Source: Gemmatimonadota bacterium (GTDB lineage: Bacteria; Gemmatimonadota; Gemmatimonadetes; Gemmatimonadales; GWC2-71-9). Taken from it: 37,836 nucleotides of DNA. The stretch's first letter is position 1. Each line of letters opens with the position of its first letter. A program made the translations under genes and the position numbers. Of the stretch, positions 11,901-21,077 are shown in pieces. Where the stretch lies: positions 1 through 37,836 of the forward strand of contig JAOTWJ010000016.1 of the NCBI GenBank assembly GCA_029862925.1, in the 5' to 3' direction. The notes under the pieces are model-generated. The model saw only the letters and a list, made by a program, of their open reading frames with translations, was not told the DNA's origin and did no database searches.

Positions 11901-12146
11901 CACCCCGGGGACCTCCCACAGGGCACGCTCGAGTGGTTCCACGACGCGGCGCTCGACTTCCCGCGGCGATGCTCCCGGGAGGCCGACTGCCACGTCGATC
12001 ATCGGGACCCGGATCTGCGGCTCCTCCTCGCGCGGCGTGGTGAGCAACCCCCCGACCCCGGCGGCGAGCGAGGCCCCGATCAGGAGCGGCGTGAGTTTCG
12101 AGTTGAGGAATCGCTGGGCGATACCGCCCGATAGGCCGGTCTTCAC
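8994..12146 (-). CDS. Efflux RND transporter permease subunit (AcrB/CusA superfamily)
   Basis: GTG start at 12146 overlapping the MFP stop (GTGA). REEEPQIRVPMIDVAVGLPGASPREVERRVVEPLE, FLVDDAIVVVENIARH, final TM block ALTLVAIPLLYYEMSR. Confidence 0.93.
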   Translation of the reverse strand: MKTGLSGGIAQRFLNSKLTPLLIGASLAAGVGGLLTTPREEEPQIRVPMIDVAVGLPGASPREVERRVVEPLERALWEVPGVEYLYSIAQADGALITARFVVGTEPELALTRLYGKLLATADRAPAGATPPFVTLHGINEVPILTLTFSGGADAGDGYLLRQQAAELGAELKRIPDVAESWLVGGAPREVRVTLDPQALAVRGLSAAAVLHALGVANAELPAGALLGGNRSIPVRVGHLLRDVDQVREVVVAVQGERAIRVRDVATVTDGPAEPDQYVAFLPGRGTAFEPAVTLAIAKREGTNAATIADQVLHRVEQLRGVLLSDDVRLTVTRNYGETATEKSRELLLHILIATLGVAVLVWATLGWREAVVVLVAVPVTLALTLLVYRLYGYTLNRITLFALVFAIGFLVDDAIVVVENIARHIGLGQRHADEAAVIAVDEVGNPTILATLTVIAAILPMAFVSGLMGPYMRPIPVGASVAMVFSLGVAFIVTPYLAVRLLKGHAAHPVGGGTEEALPDGRLARWYRGLLEGLLASRPRRLAAYGGVVSLLLVSVLLVPLKLVTVKMLPFDNKSEFQLIVDMPEGTSLERTAEAAQALARAVARDEAVHDVQTYAGIAAPFNFNGLVRHYFLRRGPTVADVQVNLQPKHERSAQSHAIALRVRPIVDSLARAYGAAVKVAEIPPGPPVFSTLTAEVYGPTYEAQIAAAERVKAVFERTEGVVDVDWSVAAPHAQVRAAVAQAEALRAGTTTRDVAQTIAAAMGGASAGLLHDERAAEPVPIRVALPDSATAGIGDLAALPVATPRGARRLGSLATLDSVAGWTPIFRKNLRPVVYVTGDVAGRLESPAYAMLAMRDDLAAIGDEFAVYYAASPTLTERPFLVWDGEWQITVQVFRDLGIAFAAVLVLIYVLVVAWFQSFSVPLVIMAPIPLTLIGILPAHAASGAFFTATSMIGMIALAGIIVRNSILLVDFIELGRARGRSVRDAVIASGLIRSRPIILTAAAVVIGGGVMVSDPIFQGLGIALISGAVVSTALTLVAIPLLYYEMSR

Positions 12147-13138
12147 GGCAGGATGCGCTCCCCGGGCTCGAGTCCGCTCAGCACCTCGACCCGGTCGTCG
12201 GGGAGCGTGCGCCCAATGCGGACCCACCGAACCTGCTCGCCATCACCCTGCACGACCCGGACACCCGTGAGTTGGCCCCGCCGCACGACCGCGGACGCGG
12301 GTATGGCGATCCCCGCCCGGACGCCGGCCGGCACGAGCCCCGTGACCGACACACCGGTGGGCCAATCGGCCGGGACGTCGACCCGCACCTCGACCGTCCG
12401 CGTCATCGGATCGGCGCCCCCCGCGACGGCGCGCACCGAACCATCGGTCGCCTGCCCGTCGGCGGTGAGTCGGATGTGGGTTCCGGGTGCGAGCCCGCGG
12501 GCCAGATCCGCCGGCACCGCGAGCACGGCCTCCCGCGGCCCGGCGCTCTCGAGCACGAGCAGCGGCATGCCGGGATTCGCGAGGTCGCCGGGGTCGACGG
12601 TCCGTGCGGCGACCACGCCATCGAACGGCGCGGCGATGCGCGCGTAGCCGGCGGCGGCGTCCACCTCGGCCAGCGTGGCCCGGGCCACGGCCAGATGCGA
12701 CGCCGCTTGCGCGAGCCCGAGGTGGGCCTGATCGCGCTGCACCTGCGACACGACGTCCATCGCGAAGAGGGTATCCATCCGCGCCGCGTGCCGAGCGGCC
12801 TCGTCATGCGCCGCGCCGCCGGCCGCCACGGCCGCCTCCGCCTTGGCGCGATGAGCGGCGATGTCGTCGAGGCCCAGACGGATCAGCGTCTGCCCCGCGC
12901 GCACCGCCGAGCCCAACTGTACCGGCACCTCGGTCACCCGGGCCATCAATCGCGTCGAAATCTCCGCCCGGTGGCGGGCGGTGATGGTGCCCGCCACGGG
13001 CAGCAACACCGGTAGCGACTCGGCCCGGACGAGCAGGCCCGTCGGCACCTCGCGGGGCGTCGCCGGCGGAGTGGAGTTTCCATCGGCGCACGCCAAGGTC
13101 CCCGCCAGGGTGAGCGTCAGGACGGCAAGCGGTCTCAT
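12143..13138 (-). CDS. Efflux RND transporter periplasmic adaptor subunit
   Basis: Lipoprotein-like N-terminus (LAGTLACADG), GTITARHRAEISTRLMARVTEVPVQLGSAVRAGQTLIRL..., YARIAAPFDGVVAARTVDPGDLANPGMPLLVLE. Confidence 0.92.
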   Translation of the reverse strand: MRPLAVLTLTLAGTLACADGNSTPPATPREVPTGLLVRAESLPVLLPVAGTITARHRAEISTRLMARVTEVPVQLGSAVRAGQTLIRLGLDDIAAHRAKAEAAVAAGGAAHDEAARHAARMDTLFAMDVVSQVQRDQAHLGLAQAASHLAVARATLAEVDAAAGYARIAAPFDGVVAARTVDPGDLANPGMPLLVLESAGPREAVLAVPADLARGLAPGTHIRLTADGQATDGSVRAVAGGADPMTRTVEVRVDVPADWPTGVSVTGLVPAGVRAGIAIPASAVVRRGQLTGVRVVQGDGEQVRWVRIGRTLPDDRVEVLSGLEPGERILP

Positions 13139-14445
13139 TGGTCGTGCACTCCGTAAGCGAATTCGAGCGCCGCCTGCGCGATCAGCAGATCGCGGCGCGC
13201 AGTGAAAAAGTTCACGGTCGCGTTCGTGGCCGCGGCCTGAACGTCGAGGAGTTCGGTGATCGGGGAGGTCCCGGTGCGGTAGCGCGCCTGCGCCTGCTCG
13301 AGCGCCACCCGTGCCTCCCGGTCAGCCCGGGCGGCGACGGCGGCGCCGGCGCGCGCGGCGCGGAGCCAGCGCTCGGACTCGAGCACGTCCACGTCGGCCT
13401 GGCGACGGGCGGCCTCCAGCCGCGCCTGCGCGGCCTCTCGCTCAGCCGTCGCCCGCCGCACGGCGGCGACCCCGCCCAACGCGGGGAACACGTTCCACCG
13501 GAGCGCCACCCCCACCGTCCAGTCCCCGCTGCCGTCGCTCCACGGGGCGTCGTGCCCGTGGTAGGAGAGAGCGCCGAACGCGCCGAGCTGCGGGAATTGG
13601 GCGGCCCAGGCGCTCTTCCGTCCCAGGTCGGCCGCCTCCAACGCCGCCGTGAGTGCCCGCAGATCACCGCGCTTCTCGACGGTGCACCCGCCGGTGTCGC
13701 CGCACTGCACGGGCTGCTCGACCGTGAGCGAGTCGGTGAGCGCAAGCGGGGTCCCCTCCGGGAGCGCGAGCATTGCGCGCAGCCGCGAGAGGGCGTTTTC
13801 GGCCTCCGCCCCGGCGGCTAGCCGCCGGACTTCGATGTCCGCCGCGTGAAGCCCCGCCAGCCGCGCGTCCAGCCCCGTCACCATCCCCTGCGCGTGCAGG
13901 GCCTCGGCCTGTCGAACGTGTGCCCGGGCGGCCGCGAGCGCGGTGTCCAGCGCGCCGAGGCGCCGGCCGGCGAGCTGGGCCTCCAGATATGCGCGCGTGA
14001 CCATGAACGCCGTACCGCCGCCGGCCCGCTCGGCTCCGGCCGCGGCCGCACCGGCCGCCTGCCGCGCCGCCGCGTACCCGAACAGCCCTTCGGGAGCGAA
14101 CAGGGGTAACTCGGCCACTGCCATGCTCGTGAACCCGCCGAAGGCGGCCGGACTGTTGAGCGCGTCAAGCGCGAGATCGGAGCCGGCAAAGACGCCCTGC
14201 CGGAGCTTCAGGCCGAACACCGCCACCGGGTCCGTGGTGCGAACCCCCTGCACCTCGGCCCTGATACTGGGGAGGAAAGCCCGGGAGGCCTCACGCGGGA
14301 GCTGCGCCTTACCCCGCGCCGCCGCGCGCTCGGCGAGCAGCGCCGGGTTGTGGCCCAGCGCTCGCACGACCGCGTCGTCCAGGGTGAGGACGACGGTGTC
14401 CTGAGGCGCGGCGGCGGCAAGGGATGCTAGAATAGCAATAATCAT
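13135..14445 (-). CDS. TolC family outer membrane efflux protein
   Basis: VVLTLDDAVVRALGHNPALLAERAAARG..., ARVALEQAQARYRTGTSPITELLDVQAAATNATVNFFTARRDLLIAQAALEFAYG. Confidence 0.9.
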   Translation of the reverse strand: MIIAILASLAAAAPQDTVVLTLDDAVVRALGHNPALLAERAAARGKAQLPREASRAFLPSIRAEVQGVRTTDPVAVFGLKLRQGVFAGSDLALDALNSPAAFGGFTSMAVAELPLFAPEGLFGYAAARQAAGAAAAGAERAGGGTAFMVTRAYLEAQLAGRRLGALDTALAAARAHVRQAEALHAQGMVTGLDARLAGLHAADIEVRRLAAGAEAENALSRLRAMLALPEGTPLALTDSLTVEQPVQCGDTGGCTVEKRGDLRALTAALEAADLGRKSAWAAQFPQLGAFGALSYHGHDAPWSDGSGDWTVGVALRWNVFPALGGVAAVRRATAEREAAQARLEAARRQADVDVLESERWLRAARAGAAVAARADREARVALEQAQARYRTGTSPITELLDVQAAATNATVNFFTARRDLLIAQAALEFAYGVHDQ

Positions 14446-14474
14446 ATATTACGGATCATAAAAAAACCTCACCA

Positions 14475-14780
14475 CTACATGTCACAGGTCCGGATGCAAT
14501 CGAGGATGTGGTGGACCTTCTGATCCTGCACCCGATAGTGCACGTGGACGCCTTCGCGCCGCGCACTGACCACATTCGCCCCGCGCATCTTGGCCAAGTG
14601 CTGCGACACGATGGCCTGTGGCAGGTTCAGCTTGTCCTGGATGTCCGACACGGTCGCCTCGCCGCCCTCGAGCACCTCCACGATCTTCAGGCGCTCCGGG
14701 TGGCCCAGCAGCTTGATGATCTCGGCGGCCCGCTGGAGCACCTCGGGGGTGACCGAGCGGACGAGTTGTTTGCGTGCCAT
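14475..14780 (-). CDS. ArsR/SmtB-family transcriptional regulator
   Basis: EIIKLLGHPERLKIVEVLEGGEATVSDIQDKLNLPQAIVSQHLAKMRGANVVSARREGVHVHYRVQDQKVHHILDCIRTC. Confidence 0.9.
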   Translation of the reverse strand: MARKQLVRSVTPEVLQRAAEIIKLLGHPERLKIVEVLEGGEATVSDIQDKLNLPQAIVSQHLAKMRGANVVSARREGVHVHYRVQDQKVHHILDCIRTCDM

Positions 14781-14791
14781 GAGCTTAGTGT

Positions 14792-14815
14792 ATAGCGATA
14801 CTTCTATGTGCGCAA
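14792..14815 (-). promoter_or_regulatory. Candidate promoter/operator of the ArsR-efflux operon
   Basis: Minus strand reads ttgcgc-acatagaagtatcgc-tatac with an ATAG-N8-CTAT imperfect dyad (14792-14807) directly upstream of the ArsR start. Confidence 0.35.
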
Positions 14816-14831
14816 GGGGGACCCCCGAAAA

Positions 14832-14862
14832 CGCCCCGCCCCCGCCTGGATTGGGCGGGGCG
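14832..14862 (-). terminator. Intrinsic terminator downstream of gyrB
   Basis: Minus strand: cgccccgccc-(11 nt)-gggcggggcg followed by tttt; 10-bp perfect GC stem plus short U-tract. Confidence 0.7.
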
Positions 14863-14889
14863 GGGGGAGGCACGGGGCTGGGGGAGAGG

Positions 14890-17022
<2,133 letters not shown>

Positions 17023-17349
17023 CTACCGTCGGCCCGCCCGTCCGCTGTCGATTTCCCCCACCCGCCACACGATGCGCCGGATCTTCTTGGCCCGTTCGCC
17101 CAACCGACGGAGAATGTCGGGGCTCATCAGCTGGAGCTCCTGCATCCACGGCGCGGTGGTCACGCGCACGAACAGGATCCCGTCTTCCGAGACCCCCTCG
17201 GCCCGCGTCACGCGGGCGATCTGGGGGCCGACGAGGTCCGGCCAGGCCTCCACCACGCTGGCCTGATCCAATCGCGTCTTGAGGCCGGTGCGCTTGAGGT
17301 ACGCGGCCAGCGCCTCGTGGATGCCGACGGCGGGGCCCTCACGCGGCAA
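17023..17349 (-). CDS. DUF721 (DciA-like) protein
   Basis: Short protein ...VVEAWPDLVGPQIARVTRAEGVSEDGILFVRVTTAPWMQELQLMSPDILRRLGE... between recF and gyrB. Confidence 0.8.
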   Translation of the reverse strand: MPREGPAVGIHEALAAYLKRTGLKTRLDQASVVEAWPDLVGPQIARVTRAEGVSEDGILFVRVTTAPWMQELQLMSPDILRRLGERAKKIRRIVWRVGEIDSGRAGRR

Positions 17350-18406
17350 GGCGGCCTCCCTGCATCTGCCAGCGCGGCCGGTCGAACAGCGCCGCCGGCA
17401 CCTCGGCGTCGCGCGGCGCCGTGATGATGGCCTGCCCCGGCAGGGTCTCGCCGATCAGGCTCAGCAACCGTTCCTGTCGGCGCGCGTCGAGCTCGGCAAA
17501 GGCGTCGTCGAACAGCGCGATGGGGTTGGTGCCGTGGATGCGGGCGAGCGATTCCGCTTCCAGCAGTCGCAGGGCGAGCGCGGCGGTGCGCTGCTGCCCG
17601 GCCGAGCCGACCCAGCGGGTTTCGTGCCCCGCGAGACTGAGTCGCAGTTCGTCCCGGTGCGGCCCGATGGTCGTCATGCCGCGCCGGAGATCACGCTCGC
17701 GCGCGCCGGCCAGCCCCGCGGCCACGGTGGCGGCGTCCACGGCGCCGCCGCGGTGCAGGTGATAGGCGACCCCGGGTTCATCCGCTTCGCCCAGGGCGGC
17801 GCACAGCTCGCCGAAGCGGGCGGCGTGCCGTTCCACCCACGCGAGACGTCCGGCGGCCACCGCGGCGGCCGCGTGCGCCAGCGGCTCGTCGAAGGCCCAC
17901 GCGGCCTCCGCCAGCCCGCGCCGGAGCGCGGCGTTCCGCTGCCGCAAGGCTGCCCGCAGCGCCGTCAGGGCGTCGAGGTAGCGGCGGTCGCTCAACGCCA
18001 GCAACACGTCGAGATAGCGGCGCCGTTCCGCTGGTCCACCGGCCACGAGCACGCGGTCCGCGGGGGAGAAGCTCACCGCCAACAGCCGCCCCACCGCGTC
18101 GCCGAGCTTGCCCACGGGGGCGCCGTCCACGGTCACTTTCTTCCGCGCCCCGTGGACCTCGTAGCCCGCGGTCACCCGATGGCCGGCCGAGCCCGCCACG
18201 AAGAAGCCCGCCTCGGCGAACCGGACCAACTCGCGGTCCTTCACGCCGCGAAACGATCGGAACAGCACGAGATAGTAGATCGCCTCGAGCAGGTTGGTCT
18301 TCCCCTGACCATTGTCCCCGATGATGACGGCCCCTCGCTCGGGCCACTCGACGTCGAGCGCGGCGAGGTTGCGGAAGTTGCGGATCGTGAGTGCGGTCAG
18401 CTCCAC
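17339..18406 (-). CDS. recF: DNA replication/repair protein RecF
   Basis: MELTALTIRNFRNLAALDVEWPERGAVIIGDNGQGKTNLLEAIYYLVLFRSFRG Walker A; GSAGQQRTAALALRLLEAES, PIALFDDAFAELDARRQERLL. Confidence 0.94.
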   Translation of the reverse strand: MELTALTIRNFRNLAALDVEWPERGAVIIGDNGQGKTNLLEAIYYLVLFRSFRGVKDRELVRFAEAGFFVAGSAGHRVTAGYEVHGARKKVTVDGAPVGKLGDAVGRLLAVSFSPADRVLVAGGPAERRRYLDVLLALSDRRYLDALTALRAALRQRNAALRRGLAEAAWAFDEPLAHAAAAVAAGRLAWVERHAARFGELCAALGEADEPGVAYHLHRGGAVDAATVAAGLAGARERDLRRGMTTIGPHRDELRLSLAGHETRWVGSAGQQRTAALALRLLEAESLARIHGTNPIALFDDAFAELDARRQERLLSLIGETLPGQAIITAPRDAEVPAALFDRPRWQMQGGRLAA

Positions 18407-18449
18407 GCGTGTTCGAGTTGCGGGAGGGAAGCCCGCCGGACGGTCCGAG

Positions 18450-18866
18450 TCACGGGCGGCGGCCCAGACCCAGGGCAGGCGGGGCGACGACCGTGACGGA
18501 CGCGGTGGCCGTGGTCCGGTCGCCGACGAGGTCCTTGGCGAACGCGGCGATCTCGATCACTTGTCCGGGAACGAACCCCGCTGGGATCGGCCAGAGGAAG
18601 ACCCCTTCGGCCTCGATGCGATCGAACGCGTCGATCTCCTCGGTCCGGCCGAGAATCGTGACCGTGACCGAATCGAGCCCGTTGTCATCGCGAGCCAGCA
18701 CGATGATGAGTGCGGTGTCGGGACTGGTGACGACGTTGCCCGGCGGTGGTGCGATCGTGAGCGTGGGGGGGCCCGGGCGCAGCCGGTCCTCCGCGCAGCC
18801 CGCCGCGATCGCGAGCAACGCCAGCGCCACGGCGCCTGCCGCCGGCGGCCGCAGCCCTCGCCTCAC
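18450..18866 (-). CDS. Putative lipoprotein of unknown function
   Basis: GTG start at 18866; VRRGLRPPAAGAVALALLAIAAGCAEDRLRPGPP lipobox, then a beta-sandwich-like sequence. Confidence 0.55.
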   Translation of the reverse strand: MRRGLRPPAAGAVALALLAIAAGCAEDRLRPGPPTLTIAPPPGNVVTSPDTALIIVLARDDNGLDSVTVTILGRTEEIDAFDRIEAEGVFLWPIPAGFVPGQVIEIAAFAKDLVGDRTTATASVTVVAPPALGLGRRP

Positions 18867-19006
18867 CGGCCGCCGAACCCGATCGAGTGGGTTGCCCGAT
18901 CGAGCTCTGCGGCGCCAGTGGCATCGAGCGCGTTGAGCTCGTCGGGACCCACGGTGACTGTGGCCACCCGGCGGGTCACCCGAAACAGCGGCTGTTCGTA
19001 GAGCAT
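18863..19006 (-). CDS. Small ORF (47 aa), uncharacterised
   Basis: MLYEQPLFRVTRRVATVTVGPDELNALDATGAAELDRATHSIGFGGR; stop overlaps the GTG start of the downstream lipoprotein (GTGA). Weak. Confidence 0.3.
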   Translation of the reverse strand: MLYEQPLFRVTRRVATVTVGPDELNALDATGAAELDRATHSIGFGGR

Positions 19007-19170
19007 TGGGAGGAAAACTAATCCGCCGTCGCCGCGGTGGGGGGACGGGTGGCGCCACGCGGGTCTGGGTGCGAACTTGGGAACCTGGCCCGCGTCGGGC
19101 CGTATCACGTCCAGCGGGGTGCGGCTCGCGGAGCCCCCGAATCCCGGCACGCCACGAGGAGGCATACCTG

Positions 19171-19638
19171 ATGTCCCGTTCCTGGACCGCGCTTGGCCTC
19201 GTCGGCCTGGCGCTCACCGCCGGCACGGTCGCTGTGACCGGCGGCTGGACGCAGGCCGTCAAGCCCACGGTAACGGTGTACAAGACCCCCACGTGAGGGT
19301 GCTGTTCCGAGTGGGTGGTTCACCTGCAAAAGCACGGATACAAAGTCGAGGCGCGTGACGTGGACGAGCCGGCCCTCATGGACATGAAGGCCGCGTCCCG
19401 CGTCCCGGGGGAGTTGGAATCCTGTCACACGGCCGTCGTGGACGGGTACGTGGTCGAGGGCCATGTCCCCGCGTCCGATATCGACCGGCTGCTCAAGGAA
19501 CGGCCATCCGTGGCCGGGCTGGCGGCCCCGGGGATGCCCATCGGGTCACCCGGCATGGAGCAGGGCGATCGGCGCGATCCCTACGCGGTGCTCACGTTCG
19601 ATCGGGAGGGACGCACGACCGTGTTCGCGCGTCACTAG
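19171..19638 (+). CDS. DUF411 family protein, putative selenoprotein (in-frame TGA codon 42 read as Sec)
   Basis: ATG at 19171 with SD-like gaggaggc. MSRSWTALGLVGLALTAGTVAVTGGWTQAVKPTVTVYKTPT-(TGA 19294-19296)-GCCSEWVVHLQKHGYKVEARDVDEPALMDMKAASRVPGELESCHTAVVDGYVVEGHVPASDIDRLL... Frame continues without other stops. The TGA sits on the first Cys of the DUF411 PT-CGCC motif. The track splits it into 19006..19296 and 19315..19638, same frame. Confidence 0.85.
19299..19335 (+). promoter_or_regulatory. Candidate bacterial SECIS (bSECIS) hairpin
   Basis: Inner helix GTGGGTG (19311-19317) / CACCTGC (19321-19327), 7 pairs including two G-U, apical loop GTT starting with G, 21 nt after the TGA. Outer helix GTGCT (19299-19303) / AGCAC (19331-19335). 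Confidence 0.65.
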
Positions 19639-19662
19639 CGCGGCGCGGAGAGCCGGGAGGTC

Positions 19663-20919
19663 ATGACGCCCCGCACGCCACTCCTGCTGCTGCTCGTCGC
19701 GGGGGCCGCCGCCTGCAGCGACGGTCCCTCGGCGCCCCAGGCCGTGCCGATGCCGGTCCTGTCGGTCGGGGGCGTCTTCACCTGCCAGCTCGACGCCGAC
19801 GGACAGGCGACGTGTTGGGGGGCCAATCTGTGGGGACAGCTGGGCGACGACACGGGGGTCGAATGCGATCAGAACCCGTGTACGCCGCTGCCCACGCCCA
19901 TCGCCCCGGGGGTGCAGTTCCGGGGACTGAGCGCCAGCACGGCCTCCAGCATCTGGTCGGGACACGTCTGCGGCATCAGCACCGACTTCACGGCGCTCTG
20001 TTGGGGCGTCGATCACACACAGCTCGGGCAAGAGCTGGAATCCCCTGAATACTGCGTGGCCGTCAACGGCCTCGTCGGCCAGCCCTGCAGCCGGACGCCA
20101 CTCGCCGTCCCCGTCCCCGGCCGCGCGGTGGGGATTGCCTCGGGCGACTTCCACACGTGCGCGCTCACGGCCGATGGAGCCCTGTGGTGCTGGGGCTCCG
20201 ATTCCAACGGGCAGCTGGGGTCGACGGACGACGAGTTGTGCGGGCTGTACGACTTGCCCTGCAGTTTCGCCCCGGTCCGCGTGAGCGTGGACCTTCCGTT
20301 CGTCCAGGTCGTGGCGGGCGCCCTGCACACCTGCGCGCTCGCCGTGAACGGGACGGCCTACTGCTGGGGCCGCAACGACCGCGGGCAGTTGGCGCACTCG
20401 GGCGTCGAGGGTGGAAAGGTGCCGGGCCAGGCGGCGGGCGGGATGGGCTTCGTGACGCTCACCGCGGGGCGGCGGCACACGTGCGGGCTCACGCGGGACG
20501 GCGCCGTGTGGTGCTGGGGCGACAACTCGGGTGGCCAGCTCGGCAACGGGACGACCGTGCCCACTGCGCTGGAGCGCCGGGTCCCGGTCTCGACGCGGTT
20601 CACGCAAGTGTCGGCGGGCTGGTGGCATACCTGCGCCCTGGCGGAGACGGGGATCGCGTACTGCTGGGGCAGCGATGTCTTCGGACAGCTGGGGAGCACG
20701 CTCACCGAGCCGGCCACCTGTGCGGAGGCCGATCCCTGCAATACGCGGCCCCTCGCGGTCGCGGCGCCGACCCGGTTCATGGCCATCGGCGCCGGGGGCG
20801 CGCACACGTGCGCCGTGGACCGGAGCGGTGCGACGTACTGCTGGGGGGACAACAGCCTCGGACAACTGGGCACCGGTGACGGGCAGAGCAGTTCCCAGCC
20901 GGTCCGCGTGCGGGGCTGA
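19663..20919 (+). CDS. RCC1-repeat (beta-propeller) lipoprotein
   Basis: LLLLLVAGAAACSDGPSAP lipobox; repeated HTCALT.DGALWCWGSDSNGQLG / AYCWGRNDRGQLA / VWCWGDNSGGQLGNG / YCWGDNSLGQLGTGD units. Confidence 0.88.
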   Translation: MTPRTPLLLLLVAGAAACSDGPSAPQAVPMPVLSVGGVFTCQLDADGQATCWGANLWGQLGDDTGVECDQNPCTPLPTPIAPGVQFRGLSASTASSIWSGHVCGISTDFTALCWGVDHTQLGQELESPEYCVAVNGLVGQPCSRTPLAVPVPGRAVGIASGDFHTCALTADGALWCWGSDSNGQLGSTDDELCGLYDLPCSFAPVRVSVDLPFVQVVAGALHTCALAVNGTAYCWGRNDRGQLAHSGVEGGKVPGQAAGGMGFVTLTAGRRHTCGLTRDGAVWCWGDNSGGQLGNGTTVPTALERRVPVSTRFTQVSAGWWHTCALAETGIAYCWGSDVFGQLGSTLTEPATCAEADPCNTRPLAVAAPTRFMAIGAGGAHTCAVDRSGATYCWGDNSLGQLGTGDGQSSSQPVRVRG

Positions 20920-21077
20920 CGTGGGTGGCCCCGGGGCGGTTCCCTGGGTATAGTCCGGGCGCCGGCCTCCCGCCGGATTTCACGATTACCTCGCAGGAGC
21001 AGTGCGCGGGTCCCGCTGGCCGCTTGTCCGGTCGGGTGGGAACGGGCGACACTGCGGAACCAGAGACCAACCATCAC

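Noticed and set aside
19006-19296. Treating the track ORFs 19006..19296 and 19315..19638 as two genes or a pseudogene
   Set aside because: They are the same frame, separated only by TGA at a catalytic Cys position with a bSECIS-like hairpin after it; Sec recoding explains this better, though it is unproven.
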